Assembly (NCBI RefSeq): GCF_019320115.1
Contig: NC_089586.1
Location: forward strand, 3,062,804 to 3,126,803
Direction: 5' to 3'
DNA from: Miscanthus floridulus
Lineage: Eukaryota > Streptophyta > Magnoliopsida > Poales > Poaceae
DNA: 64,000 bases
Below the pieces are notes generated by a model. The model ran no database searches. It was given only the letters and a program-made list of their open reading frames with translations, and was not told the origin of the DNA. Shown here in pieces: positions 43,873 through 55,080 of this stretch; position 1 is the stretch's first letter, and each line of letters begins with the position of its first letter. The translations under genes and the position numbers were made by a program.

Positions 43873-46800
43873 TGTCGGTGCAGAAAGTGACCAACTAATA
43901 AATATTTATAGTTTTGCTGTACGTTGTGATCGGAGGTGACCTAGCACTCAATGACACTGGATTTATACTGGTTCAGGCAACGTGCCCTACGTCCAGTCGG
44001 GGTCGGTCGGTGACTTTATTCCTGAGCCCAGGTGCTCGAAGTCTGTAGTGGGGTTACAAACGATAAGGAGAAAGAAGGGGGTATACATAGGTTCGGTTGG
44101 CTCCGACCAAAAGGGTTGCGGTCGAAACTTGGTGGTCCTGTGGTTGTAAGGTGTTGATGTCGATCTAGTGAGTCTGAGCTTCCTGAAGTGGATCTCCCCT
44201 CATTGGAGGGAGCGCACCCCCTTTTATAGATGAAGGGGATGGCTTTTTACAGGTGAGAGGGAGAGAGTACAGATATTTCTAAGCCTTGCTGCCTACGGTG
44301 ATGAAAACTGGATAATGGTTGAAGCCCCCCAATACTGTCGATGTCGCTGTAGGATGTCAGATGTGCACGGGAGTCGAGCTATCTTCTTCAGGAAGGATGG
44401 ACGCTGGTACCTGCAAATACTTCTGGATGCCTAGTGGCATGTGAGGAGCCGCACTATGTTCACCTGGTATGGCAAATCCTGGAGCCCATACCGCGATCGA
44501 TGTCCAGAGACACGCGGTGGGGCTTACCATATGGGAGTTTCTAGCGGCCCCTACAATACTTTGTGTCAGGGTGGCTGCAGAGCACTGTTTCGTGCAGGGT
44601 ATGGTCCCTGGTACAGTGGTTTTGACTTGTGAGCCATGCCTTGCCTATCTCCGCACGTCTTCTAGTTCCCTCCGAACGGGAAGCCCCCGGTCGGATGACT
44701 CCAATCGGCTCTCAGTGCGTCAGTCGGAGAAGAGCGGTGAGCAGGCTTCCCACGATCCTCGGTCGCGGGGTCGGAGCAGGAAGCAGCATTTGGGCCAAGC
44801 CTTCCGATTGGAGAGACTGCTTGGAGATGGTTGGTGCTTGAAGCGAGTGCTCCAGTCGGAGAGATGGGCCGAAGAAGTTGACGAGCGGGCGCCTGTTCAT
44901 AAGGGTAGACCTTCCGATCGACGACCGGACTTCCCTCCTGGCCCGCTGTGTTTTAGTCTTTTGGGCCGGCCCATGAAATATATGTTGTTTTCCTGGGCCA
45001 AGACCGGGCATGGAAGACGGTCCTCGAGGGACCCCGGGTTTATGAACTCGACAGGAACCCCCGAGCCCCCGGGCGATTTGAGCCGAATCGTCTGAGGGAT
45101 TTTTTGTCTTGCTGGCGGATGCGCACGAGCACACCCGCGGGTGTAGCCCCCGAGCCCCCGGGTGGTTCAGGCGGAACCGGCTGGGGGGTTCCTTGTGTTG
45201 TGTCTGTGGGTGCGCGTGTTTTTGAGTTTGAAGACGTGATTTTGTTTAACCATGGCATCATTGTGCAGCCGAGGTGTTCTTAAGCGCGGGGATTGGATTG
45301 AGACATAACTTATTGATCTTGGTGTCGGTGCGCGTCGGGGATCGGGCGAGGAAGTTTAGTTTTGGATGTAATAGAGTTCGATCTTTGGCGTCGGTGCGCG
45401 CCGTGGGATCGGGTAAGGTGGAGTCGCAAGTAGATCCAAGCGTCGGTGCTCGCCGTGGATCGAGAGAGTTAGTTTTAGTTTAGTGAAGCCATCTGAAGCC
45501 GTTACGCGAGTTTAGGAGTCGCGGTCCCAGGAGCCGTAGCCGGATGTCACCGATCCTGTCGACGCGAGTTTAGGAGTCGCGGTCCCAAGAGCCGTAGCCG
45601 GATGTCGCCGATCCTGTCGACGCGAGTTTAGGAGTCGCGGTCCCAAGAGTCGTAGCCGGATGTCGCCTATCCCGTCGACGCGAGTTTAGGATTCGCGGTC
45701 CCAAGAGCCGTAGCCGGACGTCGCCTATTCCGTCGACGCGAGTTCGGAGTCGTGGTCCCATGGCATTTAAGCCCTCGAGCCTTGTCGGGCCTTCGTGGGG
45801 GTTGTGAGTTGTTTTGCGCTACCCCATCCGGTTCCTCACAACCGGAGGGGCTGAGTTTCGTTGCCTGTCCCGATCGCTCGAGCTTAAAGACTAGCTCGGT
45901 GAGCTCGCTAACGGGTGTGATCGAGTGGAATCCGGATCCGTCGTTCGAGACGGGGTCGGCATAGCCCTCTTGTGGCATTCCACTACTCCTTTACCTGCAA
46001 CCCGACAGATGCCTAGGTCGTTCCGTAGAGCGACCCGGGTGGCCCGACGGCCTCCCCTCGATGGGATTCTGTGGGTCTGGCGAGAGGTTCAGGATCGAAC
46101 GAGAAGGTTGAGATGACCCGGTTTGCCAGACCGGGCGAAGGCCGCACGGTGCTCATCTACGGTTTTCTCCCCTGGCTCTGTTTGGTTGCTCATGTCGAAT
46201 GAGGCAAGTCACCGCTTCGTGGCGCAACATGGAGCGTTCTGGTGCATTTCGCTGCACGTGCGATGCTTAGTTCCCGAGCCCCCGGGCGGTTCATGCCCTA
46301 ACTGTCCGGGGGGTTCAGGCGTATGGTATGAAATGCGCGTATGGATGTATGAAATGATTACAAAGAAATAGAGTGGGTTTTACAGTGTTTACCTTTGGTA
46401 GTTTTGAGTGACAGGGCTCGGAGAGCTTCAGTCAGAAATGTCCGACCGGGACCCGAGCTCGTCATTCGTGATGGAGTCGGCGTGGCCCACATGGGGCGTC
46501 TCTTCGCTTCCTACCTGTGTCCCGGTGCTTATCCTGAGTGAATCGATCGACTCAGGAGGCCGGTTGATCTATCTTGGTGGAGATCTTGCTGTTGGATCTC
46601 TCCAGGTCTGGCCTTGATGACTGGAGTGACGAGGTTCGGAGAGCTCTAGTTGGAGACGTTCGACCGGGACCTGTGCTTGTCGATCGTGGGTTAGCCCTTG
46701 TGTGAACAATTTTGTTTTAATGAACACATGCTCACCTTGGTGACCTAAGAGACGGGGTTCGGAGAGCTCCAGTCGGAGACGTCCGACCTTTCAGTCGGAA

Positions 46801-46995
46801 ATGTCCGACCAGGACCTGTGCTCGTCGTCCGCGACAGAGTCGATGTGGGCTACATGGGGCGCCCCTTCGCTTCCTTACCTGTCAGTCGGTGTCTATCCTT
46901 ACCTATTGTTCTGGTTCCTTTAGGTCTGGCCTGGGGAAGTGGGGAGCCGCCTGCGTGCGGTGGCGCTTCGGTTCCTGCACCCGTCGCAGTTCACA
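43873..46995 (-). mobile_element. Long LTR-like repeat of Tat type, probably a solo LTR
   Basis: On the plus strand it opens TGTCGGTGCAGAAAGTGACC and carries GGATTTATACTGGTTCAGGC, as in the Tat LTRs at 22215 and 36966. So it lies in the same orientation with its CACCGACA end at 43873. It ends near CAGTTCACA at 46995, but I cannot find a convincing target duplication (CATTG on the left, nothing equal on the right), so the right edge may be off by several bases. It has GC-rich sequence with CCCGAGCCCCCGGG blocks near 45065, 45155 and 46270, repeated TCGGAGAGCTCCAGTCGGA blocks (46416, 46633, 46752) and a 58-bp array. No protein of the element is seen. Confidence 0.65.
45503..45763. repeat. 58-bp tandem array, 4.5 units
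   Basis: Units start at 45503, 45561, 45619, 45677 and 45735. Each begins GACGCGAGTTTAGGAGTCGC (first unit variant) and ends at CCTGTC or similar, so that GTCGAC spans each joint. Units differ at only a few positions. Confidence 0.95.
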
Positions 46996-47086
46996 TGTCC
47001 AGGTTCATAAATATGCATACATTACTAGGTTCATAAACATAAACACATGAAGATTCATATATAGGGGGTCTAAGTTCACATTACAG

Positions 47087-48110
47087 TTCATAGATGTAAT
47101 TAGATAAACAATGGTGTTGATGTATGCCAGTCTCTCCAGAAGCTTTAGCATTCCATCGTAACCATACCAGATAGGACAGTGTCTGCTAAGTAAAATTTCA
47201 ACTGAACCAAGAGCCCAGCGTAGCACTTGGTTGAGACGATCAGAAAGGTTAATTGGAGCAGAACCTTTGAAGCAAGGGCGAAGTGGCATGCAGTAGATGG
47301 ATATCCAACCTCTTGCATGCATCTTGAAACCAGTTAAAATATCTTCAGTAACAGAACCATATATCCATCCGATCTGAAAGAATACAAGATCAAAGGGAAA
47401 ATATCATTCATGGTCATAAAAATTTGGTAAGCACTGCTATGCAAATGACATGGTTGTTCAACTCTTTATATTCTATCAATCACATTCACATGAATCAATA
47501 TCCGCAACTAATGACCTGTACAGCTTCCTCAGTTGGACATAGGTCGGATGTGTGGGCCAAATGTATAGCCATTCTCATTAGTGTTTTAGTTAATAGATCA
47601 ACTGGAAAAACCTAAGAACTATTTGAAGGGCAGTAAAGGAACTCTGCTTTACTCACTGACCTCTTTTCCCCATTCTGTCTTGTCCTCATATCCACAACTA
47701 ATGACATGTAGAGCTTCCTTTAGCAGGGAAGCTGGGTTTGTTGAAGGGGGTATGCCACCTTGAGTCATAAAGGTGGATGCAATAAAAATTGGGGACTGGC
47801 CAAAGCGTTTCTCCAAGCTCTTCTGGGACATAACCTTTCATCCTCGTAACCTGGTGGGATTTCACAATTCACATTAGTACAAGCTAACATATTTTAGCAC
47901 GACAATAACTTCAGTATCAGAACTAGATTTGCATTTAATAAGCAAGATTAAATGTCTAGCAGCATGAACAGACCTTCAAATCCCTCTTCTATATCTTCCA
48001 TGTTGAAGATGGGAGCCGAAGATTCTGTTCTCTTCATATCACGGTTTTTGGAATCAATATAGCTCTTGTCCTTCTTTTTTCTGCCGCCACAGCAACTTTT
48101 AATGAAATCA
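47087..48110 (-). pseudogene. CesA: Cellulose synthase (CESA1-like) fragment, three exons, broken
   Basis: CESA proteins are plasma-membrane glycosyltransferases that build cellulose. Three exons are recognisable on the minus strand. The first (about 48110-47974) has [20 protein letters not shown] and [15 protein letters not shown], ending at GAAG followed by GT. The second (47850-47661) has [20 protein letters not shown] and [16 protein letters not shown], bounded by CAG and GTCAGT. The third (47373 to about 47087) has [20 protein letters not shown] and the QxxRW-type catalytic motif as QVLRW. The introns are kept, so it is not a retrocopy. A deletion of about seven bases after the YEDER codons in the second exon shifts the frame. 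CESA similarity stops abruptly at about 47087 inside the exon, and upstream of about 48110 the frame is not CESA. The N-terminal RING and most of the catalytic and membrane segments are absent. Confidence 0.9.
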
Positions 48111-49078
48111 GCATCCACAACCTTCTTCAAGGAAAAACATCTCACATCCTTTCTACTTTTCTTTGATTGCCAAGAAGGTGAATTTTGAGCAAGTAACTTG
48201 TATCTGTATCCATTCTGTGTGTCCAAACAACAAAACAGGACTTGATAAATAGGAGTAATAACCTGGAGGATCAGATAGCTAAAACACAGAACTTACAAAA
48301 CAGCCTTTTAATGGAAGTCACGCGACAAACATAAGTTCATTTTAACAGAAGCCACACCACAAACATAATTACATAAGCTCATTTCAGCTACTGAGTTTTG
48401 ATGTTCCAGAAATGAATAACAATGGATTTATAAATTTGATTCTGATCAGGAAAACTCAAAAGTCTCCTGCATATAGCTTCTGCTATACACAAAAACAAGT
48501 AGAAGCAGTGAATTTCAAATTCACACTCATATTTAACAACTTGCAGGTATTGTACAAACATCACAAGGTTAAATTGTCATGCAATTAGAGTCAGGTTAAA
48601 TTGTCGTGCAAAACTAAAAGAACAGGTTATATACAAGAGAGGCTGAAATTTTAGTCTGAATAATGTCATCAGACAATCTAAGCAAAAGCCAAGAAAAAAA
48701 TTGGTGTTCACTCAATATAGCCAAAAAAAGCAGATTACAGTAGTTTTGTTGTTAAGAGAATAATCATGAATATGCAGCCACAGTAGCCACTTTCATTCAT
48801 CTATGTAATCAAGCAAGCTGTAAACCAGACAGCTACATGGTGCCCCCAATTTTATCAGCTACCATTGACATGCAGTGCCTAAACTCAATCAGAGTTGGGA
48901 TTCGCTCTGTGTGCATCGAACACATATTTCCAGCTCCATGTTCAATCCACAGAATGCAAAAGGTTCATTTTTTTGTGACAATTCAACAGTTGTTCAATTA
49001 ACTTGTGGTTGCGGTCACTGAAACAAATTAGCAATAATGTGATACGATTGCTGCATAGCTTCACCAAGCAGTACTCAC
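48111..49078. other. Intron-like AT-rich stretch between CESA fragment and GC-rich exon
   Basis: AT-rich, with no supported coding sequence except a short non-CESA extension of the first CESA exon (near 48120-48210, with the residues [11 protein letters not shown]). It could be an intron of a chimeric transcript running from 49563 to 47087. Confidence 0.4.
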
Positions 49079-49563
49079 TCTTCGGTGGCAGCGGAGCCTT
49101 CTCCACGACGGGCTCCGGCATCGAAAGCCGCGTGGTGGTGACAGCGGCCACCTCCCGCGCCGTTGGACGAGTCGGCCGTTGCGCCACTGGGACTGCTGCT
49201 TGGGGAGGCCGCCACGCCCAGTTCGCCGCGCGGTCTGGCCGGTGCTCCGGTGGGCGAGCTCGCCTCGCCACGGTCTGCACCCCGCGCCGTCTGGCGAGGC
49301 CGCCCCGCCACGCCGCGAGCTGCCGCCGGGCGAGGCTGCCCCCCCCCCCCCCCCGCGCACCACGCGCCACGAGATGGGGCCAGCGCCGGCCGGCGAGCCC
49401 GCCCCGCCACCGCGTTCCCCGCCGGACCCGCTCCTCGATCTGCGACCATGGGGCGAGCTTGGCTAACTGTGGGGCGCCTCGAGCTGGGGACCCGCCCTGT
49501 GAGTTCCTGGGCACCGGCGGCCGGTGCCTCCTTTTCCCCATCCTCATCTCCTCCAGCCTCCAT
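49079..49563 (-). CDS. Putative GC-rich first exon upstream of the CESA fragment (partial)
   Basis: The minus strand has AAACCCTAGAGAGA directly before ATGGAGG at 49563, a common plant start context. The frame runs 161 codons rich in Gly, Ala, Arg and Ser, and ends at a strong donor (GAAGA followed by GTGAGTAC). No known domain is visible, and it does not resemble the CESA N-terminus. The same region is open in other frames on both strands because of its GC content, so the coding call rests on the start context and donor only. With the CESA exons downstream in the same orientation it could form a chimeric gene. Confidence 0.35.
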
Positions 49564-50040
49564 TCTCTCTAGGGTTTGTGTCTCTGGTTTTCAGAACAGA
49601 GGAGCGACGGGAGAAAGGAGAGACTCGGGGGAGATGGACGCATGCACGAGACCGAATAAACATGGGCATTTTGGTACTTCTAATGAAAAGCTGACATGGT
49701 CTTCCTAGTCAACTAACGGAGGGATGCCTCAAATGGACTGAAGTGCCATATACCGAAGAAATTTTCAAGTTGATGCTAGATAAGAAAATTCAAAATTTCC
49801 AATGCCAAATACGAAAGAGTGATTTGTTTCGGTGCCAAATAAAGAATTCTCTTAAATTTTTATCCTAAATCCATCACCGGTGGAAGCCGAGCAGTAGGAT
49901 ATGAGCGACGTGACGTGTACTATGCATGCTCCTGCCTGAGCGAGGAGGATGACATTGCACGTTGCAATCACACGGCAGCGGATACATGATTTTTTTAATG
50001 AGTATGCCATGTAGAAAATTTCACAATCAAATTCTGTAAT
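49564..50040. other. Intergenic stretch, no gene recognised
   Basis: Short frames only. It includes an AACTAACGGAGGGATGCC block that looks repeat-derived. Confidence 0.35.
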
Positions 50041-50153
50041 CTGCCCGTTCGCTAGTTGGTTTCTAAGCTGATAAGTCTGACTAATGCTGATTCATTGTAA
50101 TAGAAAAATATTGTACCGTGGCTGATAAGCCCTGGCTGAAACCAACAAGCAAA
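50041..50153. mobile_element. Short MITE-like element with CTGTTCG-type ends
   Basis: It opens TGCCCGTTCGCTAGTTGG and closes AACCAACAAGCAAATC, with GAAAAATATTGTACCGTGGCTG inside. It resembles the short elements near 57842-58511. The ends are degraded. Confidence 0.5.
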
Positions 50154-50729
50154 TCAAGTCCGAAACTTGCATAAATTACACTTCAAAGAGTTCACACACC
50201 ATACTAAGGGATATGAAAGCGACGATTATATCATCTTCACCCACTTCAAACTATTTGTATTGCAATATATGCAGGTTTTTTTATAACGGAAAAAATCTAC
50301 AATAATACACAATGTATCGAGAAGCTCTCTCATAAAAAACTAGTATAGTGCCTGTGCTAACACCACGGCTTCATTTCAGGGATACACATAAAACAACCAA
50401 ATGACAATATTTTTTTCATAGTTCAAGTTTCATGCATTTTTTTAGGAAACAAGGCTTATGTGATTGTATATGGCCATGTATATAATCCGGAAAACACTTA
50501 CGTATAACCAGGCATAATAATCCGAAAACCATGGACTGCTGCCCCCACACATTGCTCTTTTTTTTGACAAATAATGGCTACTGACGACCAGCGGCAGCTG
50601 AAAGCATGTAGTATTATTATCACATCATGGTACAGCTCAAATTTTGCATACATATAACACGCAAAATCTGGTTTCCCAGTATGCAACACCGTGGAATATT
50701 TTCTACCATCTTGGTGGGAAACGAAGGCC
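50154..50729. other. AT-rich stretch, nothing recognised
   Basis: No supported coding, RNA or repeat structure. Confidence 0.4.
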
Positions 50730-51082
50730 TAACTGGACAACACTTAGACGGTTCCTACAGGATCTACTAAAATTTTTGTTACATTGAATGTTTGACACAT
50801 ACATGGAGTATTAAATATAGTCTAATTACGAAACTAATTACACAACTTGTGACTAATTTGTAAGACGAATCTTTTAAGCCTAATTAGTCTATAATTTGAC
50901 AACGTGGTGCTACAGTAAACATGTGCTAATGACAGATTAATTAGGCTTAAAAATCATCTCGGAAATTAGCCTGCATCTATGTAATTGGTTTTATAATTAA
51001 TCTATATTTAATGCTCCTTATTAGTATATAAACATTCGATGTGACATGAATTTTAGGAGCGACTAAAGAACCAAACACTCCC
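50730..51082. mobile_element. Tourist-like MITE with degraded left end
   Basis: The right end reads GAACCAAACACTCCC followed by TTA (51083-51085). The interior has the common grass block TAATTAGGCTTAAAA, its inverse near 50880, and a CTACAGTAAACATGTGCTAAT stretch. The left end near GGTTCCTACAGG is degraded and its position is approximate. Confidence 0.65.
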
Positions 51083-51286
51083 TTAATATCAAAACAAACA
51101 GCAAACATTGTACTTAAAAATTCTTATCGCAGTTCTCATTGGCTAAAGCATGTGTTATTAATCCAGCAGAAAAGAGCTTAAGCATCAAAACACACCATAG
51201 TTCATTAATTAAAGTACTGTTCTTTCAATTTCTTATACATGGGAAATCTGATGGCAAGGTGCATCAGCACCTCAGGGCATTAAGCC

Positions 51287-51369
51287 AGGCCAAAGTAACT
51301 TGTACTTCCACTGCATATTATCAGAAGATACGATTTGGCTTTGCATTACAACACAGGAGAAAGAAGAGA
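51287..51369. repeat. Left flank of the CACTA insertion site
   Basis: The segment from GGCCAAAGTAACTTGTAC to AGAAGAGA is repeated at 56091-56170 with a few changes. It ends in the target triplet AGA (51367-51369). Confidence 0.85.
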
Positions 51370-51379
51370 CACAGGGCCT

Positions 51380-51838
51380 TCGCCGAGTGCAAACTGCTTT
51401 GCCGAGTGTCGCACTCGGCAAAGAATTGTACTCGGCAAAAAAGGGCACTCGGCAAAGGACTTCTTTGTCGAGTGCCAGGCTCTCGGCAAAAGCGCGGCAC
51501 TCAGCATAGGCTGCCTCATGTAACGGTGTTCGGCCACGTCCTTCTTTGCCGAGTGCCTGCTGTTAGACACTCGGCAAAGATTTTTTTTTTTGGAAAATAC
51601 TTTGCCGAGTGCCCCTGACACAACGCTCGGCAAAGATTTAATATTTTTTTAAATGTCTTTGCCGAGTGCCTAACAGCTTCGGCACTCGGCAAAGGGAGGA
51701 ATTAAAAAATTTATATTTTTTTTAAATACCTTTGCCGAGTGCCCCTGTGAAGGCATTCGCCAAAGAGGAAATTTCTAAAAAAAATTAAAAAATCCTCTTT
51801 GTCGAGCACCTTATTATTGGCACCTTATTGTAGTGTGA
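51380..51838. repeat. Left subterminal repeats of the CACTA element
   Basis: About a dozen direct and inverted copies of the 12-bp core TTTGCCGAGTGC, often paired as short palindromes around a variable spacer. In autonomous relatives such repeats bind the TNPA-type protein. Confidence 0.9.
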
Positions 51839-52199
51839 GGCCGTATCCAGGAACGGACCCAAAATTTCGGACATCTTGTTCACGAAACATGACCGCGAAC
51901 TTGCGTGCGAAGTGTTTTTAAATTCTATAAAAAGCAAACGAAGTCCGAAAATCATGAAACTTGTTGAGATGTTGTGATATCGTATGTGGAGGCTATGATA
52001 AAAATTTTAGAAGATTTCGTGTACGTTGTCACGTACGATGCTTACAAACCAGGACATCTCTACATGTGTCAAAGAATAAGACGCTCGGCGAAGAGGTTTT
52101 TTGAATTTTTTTTAGAAATTTCCTCTTTGACGAGTGTCTTCACAGGGGCACTCGGCAGCGCTCGGCAAAGGGGCGGGTGAGGGCACTTAGGCGAATTCG

Positions 52200-52610
52200 G
52201 CCAGGCAATCCAAGCCACACAGACAGACAGCTCCCGCGCGCGCCGCTCCCGGCCGTCCCCACGCCGCCACCCTCCCCTCCCCGTGCGCCGTGCCCGCCAG
52301 CCACCAGGCCACCGCCGATGCCTCACGCCGCCATCCTTCCCCGCGCCACGCACCGGCGCCTGCCCCCGCCCCCGCTAGTCCCCGCCCCCACGCCCGCGTG
52401 TGGCCAAGCGTGGCCAGCTCGCCCACGCCAGCCCGCCAACGCCGGTGGCTGGAGGAGGGGAGGAGGAGGAGGAGGAGGAGTAGGAGCCGGCCCTGCCCCC
52501 GGCCGCGCCCCGTGGACCGACCGCCCTGACGCCGCCCATGCCCGACCCCGTTCCCGACTCTGGTGACCCCGACCCCAACGGCGCCCAGCCCTACCCCCGG
52601 CGCTCGTCAG
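52200..52610 (+). pseudogene. GC-rich 5' exon of the CACTA gene
   Basis: Pro, Arg and Ala-rich frames on the plus strand run to a donor-like GTATGCCC at about 52610. This resembles the first exon commonly present in these elements. No domain can be assigned. Confidence 0.35.
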
Positions 52611-52635
52611 GTATGCCCTCTCTCTTGTTGTTGTC

Positions 52636-52830
52636 GTGGTAGTGATAGTTGTAGTAGTATTAGTTGTAGTAGTAGTGCTAGTGGTAGTAGTAGTATTAGA
52701 AGTAGTGTTAGTAGTAGTAGAACTAGTGGTAGTAGTAGTAGAACTAGTAGCAATAGTCGTAGTAGTAGTAGTAGAACTAGTGGTAGTAGTAGTAGCAATA
52801 GTGGAAGTAGTAGTAGAAGTAGTGGTACTA
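52636..52830. repeat. Imperfect GTA/TAG microsatellite
   Basis: About 195 bases of GTAGTA with interruptions (ACTAGTGGT, AGCAATAG). It gives long open frames of Val, Leu, Thr or Ser in several frames that are not genes. Confidence 0.95.
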
Positions 52831-53270
52831 CTTGGAAATATTCTTCTGCATGGATTGATATCCAAACTACATGGTTTCTCTTGAGACATATGTGCTTGTC
52901 GGCCATCGTGCCGTTGTTTTTTTTGTTGGTTTTGGAAACCTCACCGTGCAGGGGAGGTTCTGCCGATTTTTTTTAAATGATAGTATTTTGTTCCATTTTT
53001 GTAGAGAAGAGCCCATCGGAGCCGAGTCGGAGTTCCCGTCGCCATGCCGGTCTATCTGCACCGCATCGCCTCGCCACTGCATCGACCCACCACGGCCCCG
53101 CTAGCCTAACTCCACAGCCACCCTAGGTATAACCCCTCTTTCCGTATCATGGTCGTAGATCATGTAACCCAGTTAGGCGTCTCCCGTTCGAAAGATATAC
53201 GGTTGGAGGTATGTAGATCTTTGCATATCTATGACCGTATCTATTTCGAATTGTCCACGTTTTTTGGACA

Positions 53271-53478
53271 GCCCGCGGATGCGTAGATGGGTTAGTTTCC
53301 ATGGTCTGCTCCGATCCGAGACAAAGTTTCGACATCACCTCCATGTTGTTCTTCAGATACGCACTCTTCTTTGGCAGGACGTGTATCTGGAGAACAGTGG
53401 GGAGGTGCTGCCGAAATTCTATCTCGGATAGGAGTAGAGCATGGAAACTAACCTCATCTACGCATCCTCGGGTGGGAT
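53271..53478. repeat. Long inverted repeat (hairpin) in the CACTA leader, arms about 100 bp
   Basis: The arm starting CCCGCGGATGCGTAGATGGG at about 53272 is the reverse complement, with about 80-85 percent identity by eye and one 1-base offset, of the arm ending ATCTACGCATCCTCGGG at about 53472. The centre lies near 53373 and the loop is only a few bases. Matching blocks include GGTTAGTTTCCATG, ATCCGAGA, CACCTCC and CAGATAC. The transcript would fold into a miRNA-precursor-sized stem just upstream of the transposase frame. Confidence 0.9.
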
Positions 53479-53562
53479 TAGGACCTATCCTCACCTATTA
53501 GACAGTAAGAACACCATGTAGATGCAATTAATGGTTACATTACTCGATGATACATATGTTAG

Positions 53563-54510
53563 ATGATGGATGACCGTCAGTGGATGTACACGAGCTGGAG
53601 AAGTCAGAGTGATTACACCACGAAATGGATGAACAAGACTGATGCTTTCTTGAACAGTGCATTTGGCAAGGCTGCTAAAGGATATTGCCTAGTTTTGTGT
53701 CCCAGCAGCAAATGTGGAAACAGAAGAAGGATAAACAAGGTGAAAATAGGTAAACATCTTGTGAAGAATGGATTTACGCCGGACTACACCGATGGGTCCA
53801 CCAAGGTGAAGCCCATCGTATGAGAGAGGAGGTGATGAGACCACGGGTGGAGGCTTTTGATGCTGATGCTGAGGTAGCAGACACGTTAGATGACTTTCAC
53901 CAAGGACAGTTCGATGAGGGACGTGAGAAGGAGGAGATGGAGGCAGCCGCACAGGCGTTCTACGACATGATGGACTCGGCACAGAAACCCCTTCACGATT
54001 AGTCAACGGTGTCTCAACTAGATGCCATTGGATACTTAATGGGATTGAAGTCCGAGTTAAACTTGAGTCGAGAAGGCTTCGATAAGATGTTGGCCGTGAT
54101 TGGCACCCTACTTCTGGAGGGCCACATTCTGCCAAAGAGCATATACGAGTCATAGAAACTCCTTCGTGCACTTAAGATGCCATATGAGCAGATACATGCT
54201 TGTCCGAAGGGGAGCGTCCTATTTAGGAAAGAACACAAGCATGCAAAGTCGTCCAAAGTGTAAATCATCCAGGTACCTGGAGGTAGACTCTGATGATGGC
54301 CAGAAGAGGCAACTTACGATCCTCGTGAAAATCCTACGGTACCTTCTGTTCCTACCGAGGATCCAACGGCTATACATGACCAAGGAATCCGCGAAACAGA
54401 TGACATGACACAAAAATGGCAAACGGTACAATCCTGACAAGATGGTACATCCATCTGATGGTGAAGCTTGGATCCTCTTTAATGACAAACATCGTGACAA
54501 AGCAGATGAG
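53563..54510 (+). pseudogene. TNP2-type CACTA transposase, N-terminal part, broken
   Basis: The first frame (from 53563) is the plant transposase-associated domain: DDRQWMYTSWRS, FLNSAFGKA, CPSSKCGNRRRI, HLVKNGFTPDY. It shifts frame near 53820 into VEAFDADAEVADTLDDFHQGQF and STVSQLDAIGYLMGLKSEL. Then follow MPYEQIHACPKGSVLFRKEH and, after another shift, SSRYLEVDSDDGQKRQL, RIQRLYM and HKNGKRYNPDKMVHPSDG (to about 54470). Several Gln positions have become TAG. The DDE catalytic part that normally follows is absent. Confidence 0.88.
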
Positions 54511-54653
54511 CCCGGCCATTCGCACACGGCCGACCGCTGCACAGCATCGGATCGACGCACTCGAGGTTATTCCTATTTTACTCGTCATACATTGATCTTT
54601 ACACACTTTAATTAGCTTTGTATTACTAAAACATTGGAGTGAAATATTGCAGG

Positions 54654-55080
54654 TCCGGTTGGAACAAGAAATGAGGCAACGTCAGGAGCTGGAGGCTGGG
54701 CAGCAGAGGATGGCGGCCTAGCTGGAGGCCGAGCGGGCCGAGCGGCAGGCCCAGGCGCAGAGGCTGACGGATATTACGGAGTTCCTACATGGGCTTGGGC
54801 AACGTGTGGGCTTCTCTCTGCCAGCTGGGCTATTGGTTCCACCTCCGCCTTCGCGTCCTACAGCTGCAGCTACTCCTATGAGTATGAAAGTTGTTTACTT
54901 TCGCTTGTGCTTTGCTTGTATGGCCTCTACCTTTCTAGATTAGCTATCCAAATAATCTTGTCTCACATGCAATCTTTTCTTCTTTGTGCAGTCTCTATCT
55001 GACGGTGGTTCAAATAATCCACCTCATGCACCTCCGAATGATGGAGCAGGGCCTTCACCACAGTCGCAGTGGGCGAGATG
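54654..55080 (+). pseudogene. C-terminal part of the second CACTA ORF (plant En/Spm family), two exons
   Basis: After an AG acceptor at about 54653 comes RLEQEMRQRQELEAGQQRMAA, then a TAG, then LEAERAERQAQAQRLTDITEFLH and LPAGLLVPPPPSRPTAAA. A donor lies near 54880, and an acceptor near 54990 leads to GGSNNPPHAPPNDGAGPSPQ and a stop at about 55080. Coiled-coil then Pro-rich tail is the usual C-terminus of the protein next to TNP2 in plant CACTA elements. Confidence 0.65.

Noticed and set aside
46996..49700. A Helitron carrying the CESA fragment
   Set aside because: I could not find a convincing TC start, CTRR end or terminal hairpin by eye.
49061..49708. Plus-strand 181-189 aa frames opposite the GC-rich exon
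   Set aside because: Mirror frames of the same GC-rich sequence; no start context or splice site supports them.
52607..52906. Open frames of poly-Leu, poly-Val or poly-Thr across the microsatellite
   Set aside because: They arise from GTA repeats that keep several frames open; no domain or start context.
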